The notes beneath the pieces were generated by a model that searched no databases, had not been told where the DNA came from, and was given only the letters and a program-made list of their open reading frames with translations. A stretch of 42,243 nt of DNA from an uncultured Cetobacterium sp. Its GTDB lineage: Bacteria > Fusobacteriota > Fusobacteriia > Fusobacteriales > Fusobacteriaceae. Numbering within the stretch: the first letter of the stretch is position 1; each line of letters opens with the position of its first letter. Below, in pieces: positions 1-7,326 of this stretch. The translations under genes were made by a program, and so were the position numbers. The DNA lies in NCBI RefSeq assembly GCF_947072685.1, contig NZ_CAMTIK010000018.1, positions 1 to 42,243 of the forward strand, given 5' to 3'.

Positions 1-56
1 GCTCCAAAAGCTGTCATAGCCATAGTTAAAGATAAAAGTGTAATTAATTTTTTCAT
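1..56 (-). CDS. Exported protein, N-terminal fragment (cut by window edge)
   Basis: Only the first 18-19 codons are in the window. They read MKKLITLLSLTMAMTAFGA, a Sec signal peptide: two lysines, a hydrophobic core and a TAFGA-like end. An AGGAGG Shine-Dalgarno site lies a few bases upstream of the ATG at 54-56. The mature protein is outside the window, so function is unknown; it must be secreted to the periplasm, outer membrane or surface. The gene is read from a strong promoter through a cyclic-di-GMP-class riboswitch and terminator (102-215), so expression is predicted to respond to a cyclic dinucleotide. Confidence 0.75.
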   Translation of the reverse strand, partial: MKKLITLLSLTMAMTAFG

Positions 57-101
57 TATTTTTTTCCTCCTCCAATTTTAAAAGAACTTTATAAGTATAA
101 A

Positions 102-151
102 TAAAAAAGCCAGTTGCAACTACTCTTCAAAGAGTAGATATGCAACTGGCT
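102..151 (-). terminator. Riboswitch-controlled intrinsic terminator
   Basis: On the minus strand an 11-bp perfect stem (141-151 with 108-118) encloses a second 7-bp stem (131-137 with 120-126), followed by a run of T (107-102). It lies between the promoter and the start codon of the exported protein gene. Its 5' arm is the 3' end of the riboswitch aptamer, so terminator and folded aptamer should exclude each other. Confidence 0.85.
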
Positions 152-215
152 GTCATTTTAAAGACCCTGTAGTTTTGCGTCATAGAGTTTCCTCTACTTT
201 GCCAAAGTTTAATTT
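141..215 (-). promoter_or_regulatory. Cyclic-di-GMP-I (GEMM-class) riboswitch aptamer
   Basis: Reading the minus strand, the hallmarks of the GEMM-I aptamer appear in order. They are GGCAAAG, a 5-bp hairpin with a GAAA tetraloop (TAGAG-GAAA-CTCTA), then TGACGCAAAACTACAGGGTCT, then an ending of the AGCCAGTTGC type seen in clostridial members. Known family members bind c-di-GMP; a related subset binds 3',3'-cGAMP, and I did not settle which applies. The 3' end overlaps the terminator stem, so ligand binding would most simply prevent termination (an ON switch). That direction is inference. Confidence 0.82.
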
Positions 216-223
216 ATACAGTT

Positions 224-252
224 ATAATATATTAAAAAATAAAAAATGTCAA
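224..252 (-). promoter_or_regulatory. Promoter of the riboswitch-controlled gene
   Basis: On the minus strand TTGACA (252-247) and TATTAT (229-224) are separated by exactly 17 bases, a near-consensus housekeeping promoter. Transcription would start near 217, just ahead of the aptamer. The rest of the gap to recG (253-410) is AT-rich and holds only the recG promoter region. Confidence 0.75.
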
Positions 253-379
253 TACAAAAAATACACAAATCAAGTAAATAAATTTTTCACAAATGCTTGT
301 TGTATAAAGGGGAATTGATTCAAATTAACTTTAATACAATGACACATATAAAAAAGTGTTATCAAAATTTTTGATATGA

Positions 380-385
380 TATAAT
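380..385 (+). promoter_or_regulatory. Candidate -10 element for recG
   Basis: A perfect TATAAT lies 26 bases before the recG ATG. The matching -35 region is poor, so only the -10 is annotated. Confidence 0.4.
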
Positions 386-410
386 AAATAAAAAAGAAAG
401 GTGGAATTGG

Positions 411-2462
411 ATGTATAAAAATATTTATAAAGACATAGAGAGTTTTAGCATAAAAGGTGTGGTGACAGCTACATATACAAAGTTAAGAAAATTAGGAATA
501 ACTAGCTTATATGATCTGTTTTATTACTTCCCAAGAGCCTATGATGATAGAACAAATTTAAAAAAAATAGGGGAGCTAAGAGGGGACGAATACGTTGTGC
601 TAAAGGGTAGCATAATGAGTGTTTCAGCTCCGCCAACAAGAACGGGACTAAAAATGGTGAAGGCAACAGTTAATGATGGGACAGGAATGCTTGAAGTCAT
701 TTGGTTTCAAAGACCATATCTAAGAAAGAGTTTACAGATTGGGGAGGAGTATATCTTCATTGGAAATATAAAAAGAGGGTACACATTTCAAATGGTAAAT
801 CCAGAGTTTAAACTCTATAAAGGACAGCAAAACAGTGGCGAAATTCTACCTATATACAGTTCAATAAAAGAGATCAATCAAAACGTTTTAAGGAAGATAA
901 TAAAAGGAGCTATGCAGGAGTACAGCGGAGCTTTTTTAGAAAATATTCCAAAAGATATAGTTAAAAGATATAAGATTATGGCAAGAGAGGAAGCTTTAAA
1001 AGAGATTCATTTCCCAACAAGCCCAAGAGCGTTAGAGGAAGCTAAAAGAAGATTTGCGATAGAGGAGCTACTTGTTTTAGAGATGGGTATTTTACAGAAA
1101 AGATTTGAAATAGATTTAGCCAATAGAGGAACATATACTCTTCCAGGGTATAAAAAACTTGTATCAAAATTTGTGGAATCTTTATCCTTTGATTTGACAT
1201 CAGCTCAAAAGAGAGTCATAACTGAGATATATAGAGGATTAAATGAGGGAAAGCTTATTAACTATTTGATTCAAGGAGATGTGGGGAGTGGAAAGACGAT
1301 AGTGGCTGTACTTCTACTTCTATACATGGTAGAAAATGGTTACCAAGGTGTTATGATGGCGCCAACAGAGATACTTGCAACTCAACACTATCTATCTATA
1401 TATGAAACTTTGGAAAAACTGGGAGTGAGAGTGGAGCTGTTGACTGGAAGTGTAAAGGGTAAAAAAAGAGAGACACTTTTAAGAGATTTATCCTCAGGAG
1501 AGATCAATATAGTTGTAGGAACCCATGCCATTATAGAGGACAGTGTTGAATTTGATAAGTTAGGATTAATTGTAATAGATGAACAACATAGATTTGGTGT
1601 ACTTCAAAGAAAAAGATTAAGAGACAAGGGTGTCTTAGCAAATTTGATTGTAATGAGTGCGACCCCTATTCCAAGATCACTTGCTCTTAGCATATATGGG
1701 GATCTGGATGTGGCAGTTATAGATGAGCTTCCACCAGGACGAAAACCTATAAAAACTAAGTGGATATCAAGTGAAGAGGATGAAGATAAGATGTATGGGT
1801 TCATAGATAAGAAATTAAAAGAGGGAAGGCAGGCATATTTTGTGGCTTCTCTTATAGATGAAAGTGAAAAGCTCTCGGCAAAATCGACAGAGGAACTTTA
1901 TAACGAGGTTACGAATAAGCTACCAAACTATCGGGTTGGAATTTTACACGGTAGAATGAAAAATAAAGAAAAGGATGAGGTTATGCATCTTTTTAAAAAT
2001 CATAGTTTGGATATACTTGTTTCAACACTTGTAATAGAGGTAGGAGTGAATGTTCCTAATTCAAGTGTGATGGTGATAACAAACTCTGAAAGATTTGGTC
2101 TTTCAACTCTTCACCAGTTAAGGGGAAGAGTCGGAAGAGGAGAGCATCAATCCTATTGCTTTTTAATATCAGCAACTGAAAATGACAGCTCTGGGGCAAG
2201 ACTTAAAGTTTTAGAGAGTACTGAAGATGGATTTAAAATTGCTGAAGAGGATTTGAGACTTCGTAAAGCTGGAGAAATTTTTGGTGTAAAACAGAGTGGG
2301 CTGAGTGATTTGAAATTTGTAGATATAGTTCATGATGTTAAAACGATTCGTTTGGTGAAGGATATCTGTACAGAGTATCTAAAATTGAATGAGGGAAAAA
2401 TAAAAAATAGTATTTTAGAATGCGACATAGAGGAAAAATTTAACAAAAGTTTGACCTCGTAA
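411..2462 (+). CDS. recG: ATP-dependent DNA helicase RecG
   Basis: RecG remodels stalled replication forks and recombination intermediates by driving branch migration in the cytoplasm. The 683-residue length is normal for the family. An OB-fold wedge domain fills the N-terminal third (GSIMSVSAPP... onward). It is followed by two helicase domains with Walker A GDVGSGKT near residue 289, the DEQH box (DEQHRFG) near residue 390, SATPIPRS, and the C-terminal ...HQLRGRVGRGEHQSYC motif. The ATG is preceded by AAAGAAAGGTGG. It stands first in a run with proS, which begins 51 bases after its stop and has its own ribosome binding site. Assignment is secure. Confidence 0.97.
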   Translation: MYKNIYKDIESFSIKGVVTATYTKLRKLGITSLYDLFYYFPRAYDDRTNLKKIGELRGDEYVVLKGSIMSVSAPPTRTGLKMVKATVNDGTGMLEVIWFQRPYLRKSLQIGEEYIFIGNIKRGYTFQMVNPEFKLYKGQQNSGEILPIYSSIKEINQNVLRKIIKGAMQEYSGAFLENIPKDIVKRYKIMAREEALKEIHFPTSPRALEEAKRRFAIEELLVLEMGILQKRFEIDLANRGTYTLPGYKKLVSKFVESLSFDLTSAQKRVITEIYRGLNEGKLINYLIQGDVGSGKTIVAVLLLLYMVENGYQGVMMAPTEILATQHYLSIYETLEKLGVRVELLTGSVKGKKRETLLRDLSSGEINIVVGTHAIIEDSVEFDKLGLIVIDEQHRFGVLQRKRLRDKGVLANLIVMSATPIPRSLALSIYGDLDVAVIDELPPGRKPIKTKWISSEEDEDKMYGFIDKKLKEGRQAYFVASLIDESEKLSAKSTEELYNEVTNKLPNYRVGILHGRMKNKEKDEVMHLFKNHSLDILVSTLVIEVGVNVPNSSVMVITNSERFGLSTLHQLRGRVGRGEHQSYCFLISATENDSSGARLKVLESTEDGFKIAEEDLRLRKAGEIFGVKQSGLSDLKFVDIVHDVKTIRLVKDICTEYLKLNEGKIKNSILECDIEEKFNKSLTS

Positions 2463-2513
2463 AAGAAGTTATGATAAAATATGAGGTAAAATTAAATTGA
2501 AGTGGAGGAGAAA

Positions 2514-4223
2514 ATGAGATTAAGTAAATATTATGTTAAAACTCTTAAGGAAACTCCTAAAGAGGCGGAAGTAATCAGTCACAAGTTATTACTTAGATCA
2601 GGAATGATCAAAAGATTAGCAAGTGGAGTTTATACTTACCTTCCTTTAGGATTAAAAGCTTTGAAAAAGGTTGAAGGTATAGTGAGAGAAGAGATGAATA
2701 GAGCAGGAGCACAGGAGATATTCATGCCAGTTTTACAACCGGCTGAGCTTTGGAAAGAGAGCGGAAGATGGGACGCTATGGGTGCTGAAATGATGAGAAT
2801 ACAAGACAGACACTCAAGAGAGTTTGCACTTGGACCAACTCATGAAGAGGTTATAACTGATATTATAAGAAATGATATATCTTCATATAAATCATTACCT
2901 TTAAATCTATATCAAATTCAAACTAAATTTAGAGATGAGAGAAGACCTAGATTTGGACTTATGAGAGGTAGAGAGTTTCTTATGAAGGATGCCTACTCAT
3001 TCCATGCAAATAAAGAATCACTAGATGATGAGTTTGAAAATATGAAAGCAGCTTATACAAGAGTCTTTGAAAGATGTGGACTTAAATTTAGAGCTGTAGA
3101 AGCTGATTCAGGAGCTATTGGTGGAAGCGGATCTCAAGAGTTCCATGTACTGGCAGAGTCTGGAGAGGACGAAATTATATATTGTACAACATGTGATTAT
3201 GCTGCAAACGTAGAGACTGCAACAAGTGTAATAACAGATTTACCAAAAGCGGAGATGTTGGAGAAAAAGTTAGTGGATACTCCAAATGTTTCTAAAATAG
3301 TTGATGTAGTTGAATTCTTAAATGTTCCAGTTGAGCAAACAGTTAAAGCAATGATGTATAAAGATGTTGTAACTGATGAGGTTTATATGGTTCTTATAAG
3401 AGGAGACTTTGAAGTTAATGAGGTTAAGTTAAAAAATATAATTGATACATTGGATGTAGTTATGTTAACTGACAATGAGTTAGAGGATTTAGGACTTGTT
3501 AAAGGGTTTATTGGACCAATAGACACGGACTTATCTAAAATAAAAATTATTGCAGATAAGAGTGTTGTTGGAATATCTAATCATACAGCAGGTGGGAACA
3601 AAGTTGATACTCATTTTGTAAATGCAAATTACGGTAGAGATTATGAGGCTTCAGTTGTGACAGATGTAAGAACAGTAGTTGTTGGAGAGAGATGCCCTAA
3701 GTGTGAGGGAGAGTTAGCTAGTGCTAGAGGAATAGAAAGCGGGCATATCTTCAAATTGGGAGATAAGTATTCAAGAGCTTTAAATGCAACGTTTTTAGAT
3801 ACAAATGGAAAGAGTCAAGTTATGGAGATGGGATGTTACGGTATCGGAGTTTCTAGAACTATGGCTGCTGCAATAGAGCAAAATAATGATGAAAATGGAA
3901 TCATTTGGCCAGCTGCAATAGCTCCGTTTGTTGTGGAGGTTATTCCAGCTAATATGAAGGCAGAAGAGCAAGTGTCTTTAGCTGAGGAGTTGTATAAAGA
4001 GTTTCAGGAATCAAATATTGATGTAGCTTTAGATGATAGAGATGAAAGAATTGGATTTAAATTTAAAGATGGTGATCTGATTGGTTATCCGTTCAAAGTA
4101 GTTTGTGGAAAAAAAGCTGCTGAAGGAATAGTGGAGCTAAAAATAAGAAGAACGAATGAAACTCTTGAAGTTTCAAAAGAGGATGTTCTTTCTAAAGTTA
4201 AAGAGTTAATGAAGCAATATTAA
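2514..4223 (+). CDS. proS: Prolyl-tRNA synthetase
   Basis: ProS charges tRNA-Pro with proline. The 569-residue protein has the long bacterial architecture. It begins MRLSKYYVKTLKE, then shows class II motifs (GVYTYLPLGLKALKK; FRDERRPRFGLMRGREFLMKDAYSF as the motif 2 region, near residues 140-165), an inserted editing (INS) domain around residues 230-390, and the C-terminal anticodon domain with DDRDERIGFKFKDGDLIGYP. An in-frame GTG twelve bases earlier overlaps the Shine-Dalgarno GGAGG, so the ATG at 2514 is the better start. The gene ends at a strong terminator shared with the opposing sigma-factor gene. Confidence 0.97.
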   Translation: MRLSKYYVKTLKETPKEAEVISHKLLLRSGMIKRLASGVYTYLPLGLKALKKVEGIVREEMNRAGAQEIFMPVLQPAELWKESGRWDAMGAEMMRIQDRHSREFALGPTHEEVITDIIRNDISSYKSLPLNLYQIQTKFRDERRPRFGLMRGREFLMKDAYSFHANKESLDDEFENMKAAYTRVFERCGLKFRAVEADSGAIGGSGSQEFHVLAESGEDEIIYCTTCDYAANVETATSVITDLPKAEMLEKKLVDTPNVSKIVDVVEFLNVPVEQTVKAMMYKDVVTDEVYMVLIRGDFEVNEVKLKNIIDTLDVVMLTDNELEDLGLVKGFIGPIDTDLSKIKIIADKSVVGISNHTAGGNKVDTHFVNANYGRDYEASVVTDVRTVVVGERCPKCEGELASARGIESGHIFKLGDKYSRALNATFLDTNGKSQVMEMGCYGIGVSRTMAAAIEQNNDENGIIWPAAIAPFVVEVIPANMKAEEQVSLAEELYKEFQESNIDVALDDRDERIGFKFKDGDLIGYPFKVVCGKKAAEGIVELKIRRTNETLEVSKEDVLSKVKELMKQY

Positions 4224-4232
4224 TTAAAAAAT

Positions 4233-4269
4233 AAAAAAGAGAGATTGTTTTATTCAATCTCTCTTTTTT
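4233..4269. terminator. Bidirectional terminator between proS and the sigma factor gene
   Basis: A 15-bp perfect stem (4233-4247 with 4255-4269) has a 7-base loop and A/T-rich ends. It therefore gives a T-run on either strand and serves both converging genes. Confidence 0.88.
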
Positions 4270-4270
4270 A

Positions 4271-4298
4271 GTAACTGCTCAGCCAACTGAGCAGTTAC
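4271..4298. repeat. Perfect 12-bp inverted repeat beside the terminator
   Basis: GTAACTGCTCAG (4271-4282) pairs without mismatch to CTGAGCAGTTAC (4287-4298) around a CCAA loop. It is more GC-rich than its surroundings, has no T-run of its own, and lies between the sigma-factor stop codon and the terminator hairpin. It would fold at the 3' end of the sigma mRNA. Role unknown. Confidence 0.7.
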
Positions 4299-4306
4299 AT
4301 TTCTGA

Positions 4307-4897
4307 TTAGTGTGTATAAGAATCTAGGTATAACAAGATTTTTTTCTTGATTCTTTGAATAGTGTTGTCTATTTTTTTAGGTGGTTCGCTTAAAAGTTCA
4401 GCTATTTCAATATACGAGTATTCTTGACAAAGATGTTTAAAAACTTTCTTTTCGAGCCCACTCAAATTTTCACTAAGAAAATCTGTTAAAAGATTAACTA
4501 ACTCTTTACCTAAAAATATATCTTCAGGAGAGTAAAATCTTAGTGATGGAGAGTTATATTTGACACTTTCTTCGTGATTTGAATAACCGTCTCCTTGCAT
4601 AGCTAAATTCAGATTTTTATATTTATCTGAATTGTAATTCTTTACTGCTGTGATCATCTGTCTTCTAATACAAAGATTGGCAAAAGTACTAAAACAAGCA
4701 TTTCTTGTTTCGTCATAGGATTTGATAGCTTTTATAAGCCCTATAAATCCTTCTTGCATTAAATCATCGCTATCGCCACCTTTTAAGAAAAAGGATCTAT
4801 TGTTTCTGTAAATAGTTCCTTGATACTCTTTGATGATTTTTTCGATAGACTCTTCGTTTCCATTTTGTGCTAAAATAATATCTTCTCTTTCAATCAT
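4307..4897 (-). CDS. SigH-like RNA polymerase sigma-70 family factor
   Basis: This 196-residue protein is a sigma factor lacking region 1. Region 2 spans about residues 20-90, with DDLMQEGFIGLIKAIKSYDE as the core-binding part and FSTFANLCIRRQMITAVK as the -10-recognition/melting part. Region 4 lies at the C-terminus (LSGLEKKVFKHLCQEYSYIEIAELL...IDNTIQRIKKK). Length and both motifs resemble Bacillus SigH, the transition/early sporulation and competence factor, more than ECF sigmas. GGGGGACGG precedes the ATG. No anti-sigma gene is adjacent; its head faces the encapsulin operon across 269 bases. The regulon is unknown, and Fusobacteriota are not known to sporulate. Confidence 0.85.
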   Translation of the reverse strand: MIEREDIILAQNGNEESIEKIIKEYQGTIYRNNRSFFLKGGDSDDLMQEGFIGLIKAIKSYDETRNACFSTFANLCIRRQMITAVKNYNSDKYKNLNLAMQGDGYSNHEESVKYNSPSLRFYSPEDIFLGKELVNLLTDFLSENLSGLEKKVFKHLCQEYSYIEIAELLSEPPKKIDNTIQRIKKKILLYLDSYTH

Positions 4898-5166
4898 AGT
4901 TCCGTCCCCCGACTTCTCAGAAATTAAAATAAAATAGTTATAAATTAGCTGACATTTTAAACAACCACATACCTAAATTTAAATTCACACACAACTTTTA
5001 CTAGATAATGATACCATTTAAAGGAGAAAATATCTATATTCCAAATTTTCTTAAATTACAATATTATTTGATATATATTCTGAAAAAATTTAAAAAAATA
5101 ATAAAAAAAGGAAAAGAAGTATCGGAATAATATAAACAGTAATAAGTAGTAAGTGGAGGTGTTTAT

Positions 5167-5520
5167 ATGTTAAGTGGAATCAGCAAAAAAGCAGCGGACT
5201 TAGATTTTGCAATACAAAGCTTAAAAGAGGAGTTACAAGCGGTGGATGACTATAATCAAAGAGCTGAGATGGCGGTTGACCCTGAGCTCAAAGAGATTAT
5301 GCTACACAATAGAAATGAGGAGATGGAACATGCGGCGATGATAGTTGAATGGATTCGTAGAAATCAATTGGAATTTGGTGGGGAGATTGAGGATTATCTT
5401 TTCACTCAAGGGAAAATAATAGGCGTGGAAGCTCAGCTGATGGGAAGAGTTTCTGGCGGAGAGGATAAACCGACCGAAAAAGCTTCAAGTTTGTCGTTGA
5501 ATATAGGTTCTTTAAAATAG
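5167..5520 (+). CDS. Encapsulated ferritin-like cargo protein (EncFtn)
   Basis: EncFtn proteins are half-ferritins that form an annular decamer with a ferroxidase centre at dimer interfaces, and are loaded into an encapsulin shell to mineralise iron. This 117-residue protein has the two-helix core with E22, Y29, and the HNRNEEMEHAAM motif giving E51, E52, E54 and H55, which line up with the metal ligands of the Rhodospirillum rubrum protein from memory. The tail after residue 88 is a flexible linker ending in SLSLNIGSLK, a typical encapsulin-targeting peptide. The usual Trp of the EAVDWY motif is Asp here (AVDDY, residue 28). The shell gene starts 23 bases downstream, which strongly supports the role. 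Confidence 0.93.
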   Translation: MLSGISKKAADLDFAIQSLKEELQAVDDYNQRAEMAVDPELKEIMLHNRNEEMEHAAMIVEWIRRNQLEFGGEIEDYLFTQGKIIGVEAQLMGRVSGGEDKPTEKASSLSLNIGSLK

Positions 5521-5543
5521 AGAGATATTTAGGAGGTATAGAG

Positions 5544-6329
5544 ATGGATTTTTTAAAAAAGGAGCTAGCTCCAATAAGTGCAAAAGTTTGGGAAGAGATA
5601 GAAGAAAGAGCAAAAGAGGTCTTAGGAACACAACTTTCAGCTAGAAGGTTTGTTAGAGTAACAGGACCTATTGGAAAGGAAAAAGGAGGAGTGAATTCGG
5701 GAAGATTATCCATTCAAACTGAGGATGGAATATCTTATGGAATCCATCAAATTCAACCTTTTGTAGAAAATAGAATAACATTTAAATTGAATAGATGGGA
5801 ACTGGATAACATTGAAAGGGGAGCAAAAGATATTGATTATACAAATTTGGACGAAGCTTTAAAGAAGGCTGCTAAATTTGAGGAGAAAGCTGTTTTTTCT
5901 GGACTTGACAAAGCCTGTATAGTTGGTCTTTTAAAAGGTGAAAAAGAAAGATTGGAGTTTGGAAAAACGGAAGCAGAAACTATAAAAAACTTGATGTATG
6001 GGGTATCGAAATTAAGAAATACAGGATTTAGTAAAGGACCTTATGCTCTGGTTGTAGGACTTGAGAAATTTATTTATTTAAATATGATAAATTTAAATGA
6101 TTCTTTAGCAAAAAGATTGGAAAAGATATTGGGTATGCCAATAATAGTATCAAATACCATAACAGAAGCTATTATGTTACCGTTTGACAATGAAAATATT
6201 GAGTTGATTTTAGGCGAGGATTTCTCTTTAGGTTATCAAGGTCATGACAATAAAGAGGTTGAATTATTTGTGACTGAAACATTTACATTTAGAATTCTAG
6301 ACAACACAAGAGTAATAGCGTATAAATAA
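5544..6329 (+). CDS. Encapsulin shell protein (family 1, HK97 fold)
   Basis: Encapsulins are HK97-like proteins that self-assemble into icosahedral compartments (usually 60-mers for this size) around cargo bearing a C-terminal targeting tag. The 261-residue length and N-terminus (FLKKELAPISAKVWEEIEERA, then TQLSARRFVRVTGPIG) fit the linocin M18/encapsulin family. A later P-domain/A-domain region includes GPYALVVGLEKF, and the C-terminus has ELFVTETFTFRIL. An AGGAGG site precedes the ATG. It is cotranscribed with the EncFtn cargo gene and ends at a strong hairpin terminator. Predicted role is iron storage and oxidative protection in the cytoplasm. The older label 'bacteriocin' for this family is not supported. 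Confidence 0.94.
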   Translation: MDFLKKELAPISAKVWEEIEERAKEVLGTQLSARRFVRVTGPIGKEKGGVNSGRLSIQTEDGISYGIHQIQPFVENRITFKLNRWELDNIERGAKDIDYTNLDEALKKAAKFEEKAVFSGLDKACIVGLLKGEKERLEFGKTEAETIKNLMYGVSKLRNTGFSKGPYALVVGLEKFIYLNMINLNDSLAKRLEKILGMPIIVSNTITEAIMLPFDNENIELILGEDFSLGYQGHDNKEVELFVTETFTFRILDNTRVIAYK

Positions 6330-6367
6330 AAAAATGGCTAACCTCATTGAAGGTTAGCCGTTTTTTT
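6329..6367. terminator. Bidirectional terminator after the encapsulin gene
   Basis: GGCTAACCT (6336-6344) pairs with AGGTTAGCC (6351-6359), flanked by an A-run on the left and a T-run on the right, so it works for both converging genes. The T-run overlaps the stop codon of the minus-strand gene. Confidence 0.88.
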
Positions 6368-7064
6368 ATATATCAAATTTATAACCTACAGAAAGAGTTA
6401 CTCTTTGGTAGTTGTTATCAATTTTTTCATTGTTAGTTTTTAATTTAGCGTAGTTAACACCATAAAGAACATCTACATTAACGTTTTGATATTCTGCTCC
6501 TAAACCAGCTGCCCAGTAAGCTCCATCATCAATAGATGCAGACCCTTTGTGTATTCCAGAGTTTATATCTTTTTGATCAAAGTTGAAAGAGTATCCAGCA
6601 TTAGCTTTTAAGTATGGTGTAAATGGAAGGTTGAAGTAATCCATGTTGTGTCTAGCAGTTAAATAAACTGGTATAGATTTATATTCTCCACCGTCTGCAC
6701 TACCATCTCTTTTAGCATGACTTTGATAAGCCACTCCTAAACCTAAATCAACATACTGATAAGGTTTGTATGCTTCTGCAGCAATTTCATATCCAAGATC
6801 TTTTGTATTCTTATTTAAGAATTCATGTTTGCTATATCTAGACCAAACATCTCCTCCAACTCTTAAGTTGATGTAGCTAGGTAGTTGTTCAGCGATAACA
6901 GGAGCAGGAGCTTCTGTAACTAAAGTTACTTCCTCGATAACTTCAACAGGTTCAGATATAACCTCTTTTGAGCTTGTGATAACAGGTTGTTGAACAATTT
7001 CTTTAGCTTGTGCTATGCTTCCGATAGAAAGTAATGCACAAGTAAGTAGTGCTAATTTTTTCAT
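6366..7064 (-). CDS. Small outer-membrane beta-barrel-like protein (paralogue A)
   Basis: The 232-residue protein begins with a clear signal peptide cleaved after AQA (residue 20). A low-complexity, Val/Glu/Pro-rich segment (about 21-60) comes next, then alternating hydrophobic/polar strands (YINLRVGGDVW, YVDLGLGVAYQSH, YLTARHNMDYF, YLKANAGYSFNF, WAAGLGAEYQ, VDVLYGVNYA). It ends in RVTLSVGYKFDI, a terminal barrel strand. I infer an 8-10 strand outer-membrane barrel; substrate or role is not visible. It is a close paralogue of the next gene upstream, including near-identical 3' ends. It has its own promoter and structured leader. Confidence 0.8.
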   Translation of the reverse strand: MKKLALLTCALLSIGSIAQAKEIVQQPVITSSKEVISEPVEVIEEVTLVTEAPAPVIAEQLPSYINLRVGGDVWSRYSKHEFLNKNTKDLGYEIAAEAYKPYQYVDLGLGVAYQSHAKRDGSADGGEYKSIPVYLTARHNMDYFNLPFTPYLKANAGYSFNFDQKDINSGIHKGSASIDDGAYWAAGLGAEYQNVNVDVLYGVNYAKLKTNNEKIDNNYQRVTLSVGYKFDI

Positions 7065-7084
7065 TTTAATTCCCTCCTAAAAAT

Positions 7085-7144
7085 GAACATCCTACCGTGT
7101 TGAAAAAGGATGTTGAAACAGTTTGTGGTCTTTTTTCGAACCAC
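7085..7144 (-). promoter_or_regulatory. Structured 5' leader of outer-membrane paralogue A mRNA
   Basis: With transcription starting near 7144, the mRNA would begin directly with a hairpin (7140-7144 with 7125-7129). A second perfect 8-bp hairpin follows (7107-7114 with 7086-7093), just upstream of the AGGAGGG ribosome site. 5'-terminal hairpins stabilise outer-membrane protein mRNAs such as ompA in other bacteria; that parallel is inference. Confidence 0.5.
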
Positions 7145-7150
7145 GAGCGT

Positions 7151-7180
7151 ATAATACAACGGAATACGTAACTAAGTCAA
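7151..7180 (-). promoter_or_regulatory. Promoter of outer-membrane paralogue A
   Basis: On the minus strand TTGACT (7180-7175) and TATTAT (7156-7151) are 18 bases apart. Upstream of it, on either strand, lies a perfect inverted repeat at 7194-7213. Confidence 0.65.
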
Positions 7181-7193
7181 TAAAAGTTTGTTT

Positions 7194-7213
7194 AAACTGT
7201 TTTATAACAGTTT
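7194..7213. repeat. Perfect inverted repeat upstream of the paralogue A promoter
   Basis: AAACTGTT (7194-7201) and AACAGTTT (7206-7213) are perfect arms around TTAT. They sit 14-33 bases upstream of the -35 hexamer. On the plus strand it is followed by T residues and could also be read as a terminator, but no plus-strand gene needs one. A regulator-binding site is an alternative. Confidence 0.45.
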
Positions 7214-7274
7214 TTTTATACAAAAGAAGGAAAAGTAAAAAAAATCAGTACATTCGATAAGATTTTACACAAAT

Positions 7275-7304
7275 AAAAAAGTCGAGAGTTTAAAAACTCT
7301 CGAC
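7275..7304 (-). terminator. Terminator of outer-membrane paralogue B
   Basis: An 11-bp perfect stem (7294-7304 with 7281-7291) is followed on the minus strand by six T residues. It lies downstream of the stop codon at 7327, so the two paralogues are separate transcription units. Confidence 0.85.
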
Positions 7305-7326
7305 AGAATTGAATTTATATTATTTT

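Noticed and set aside
5544-6329. Bacteriocin (linocin) reading of the shell protein
   Set aside because: The old name reflects early assays; the adjacent EncFtn cargo with targeting tag fits an encapsulin compartment.
5544-6329. Prophage remnant because of the HK97 fold
   Set aside because: No portal, terminase, protease or tail genes are nearby and the cargo gene explains the context.
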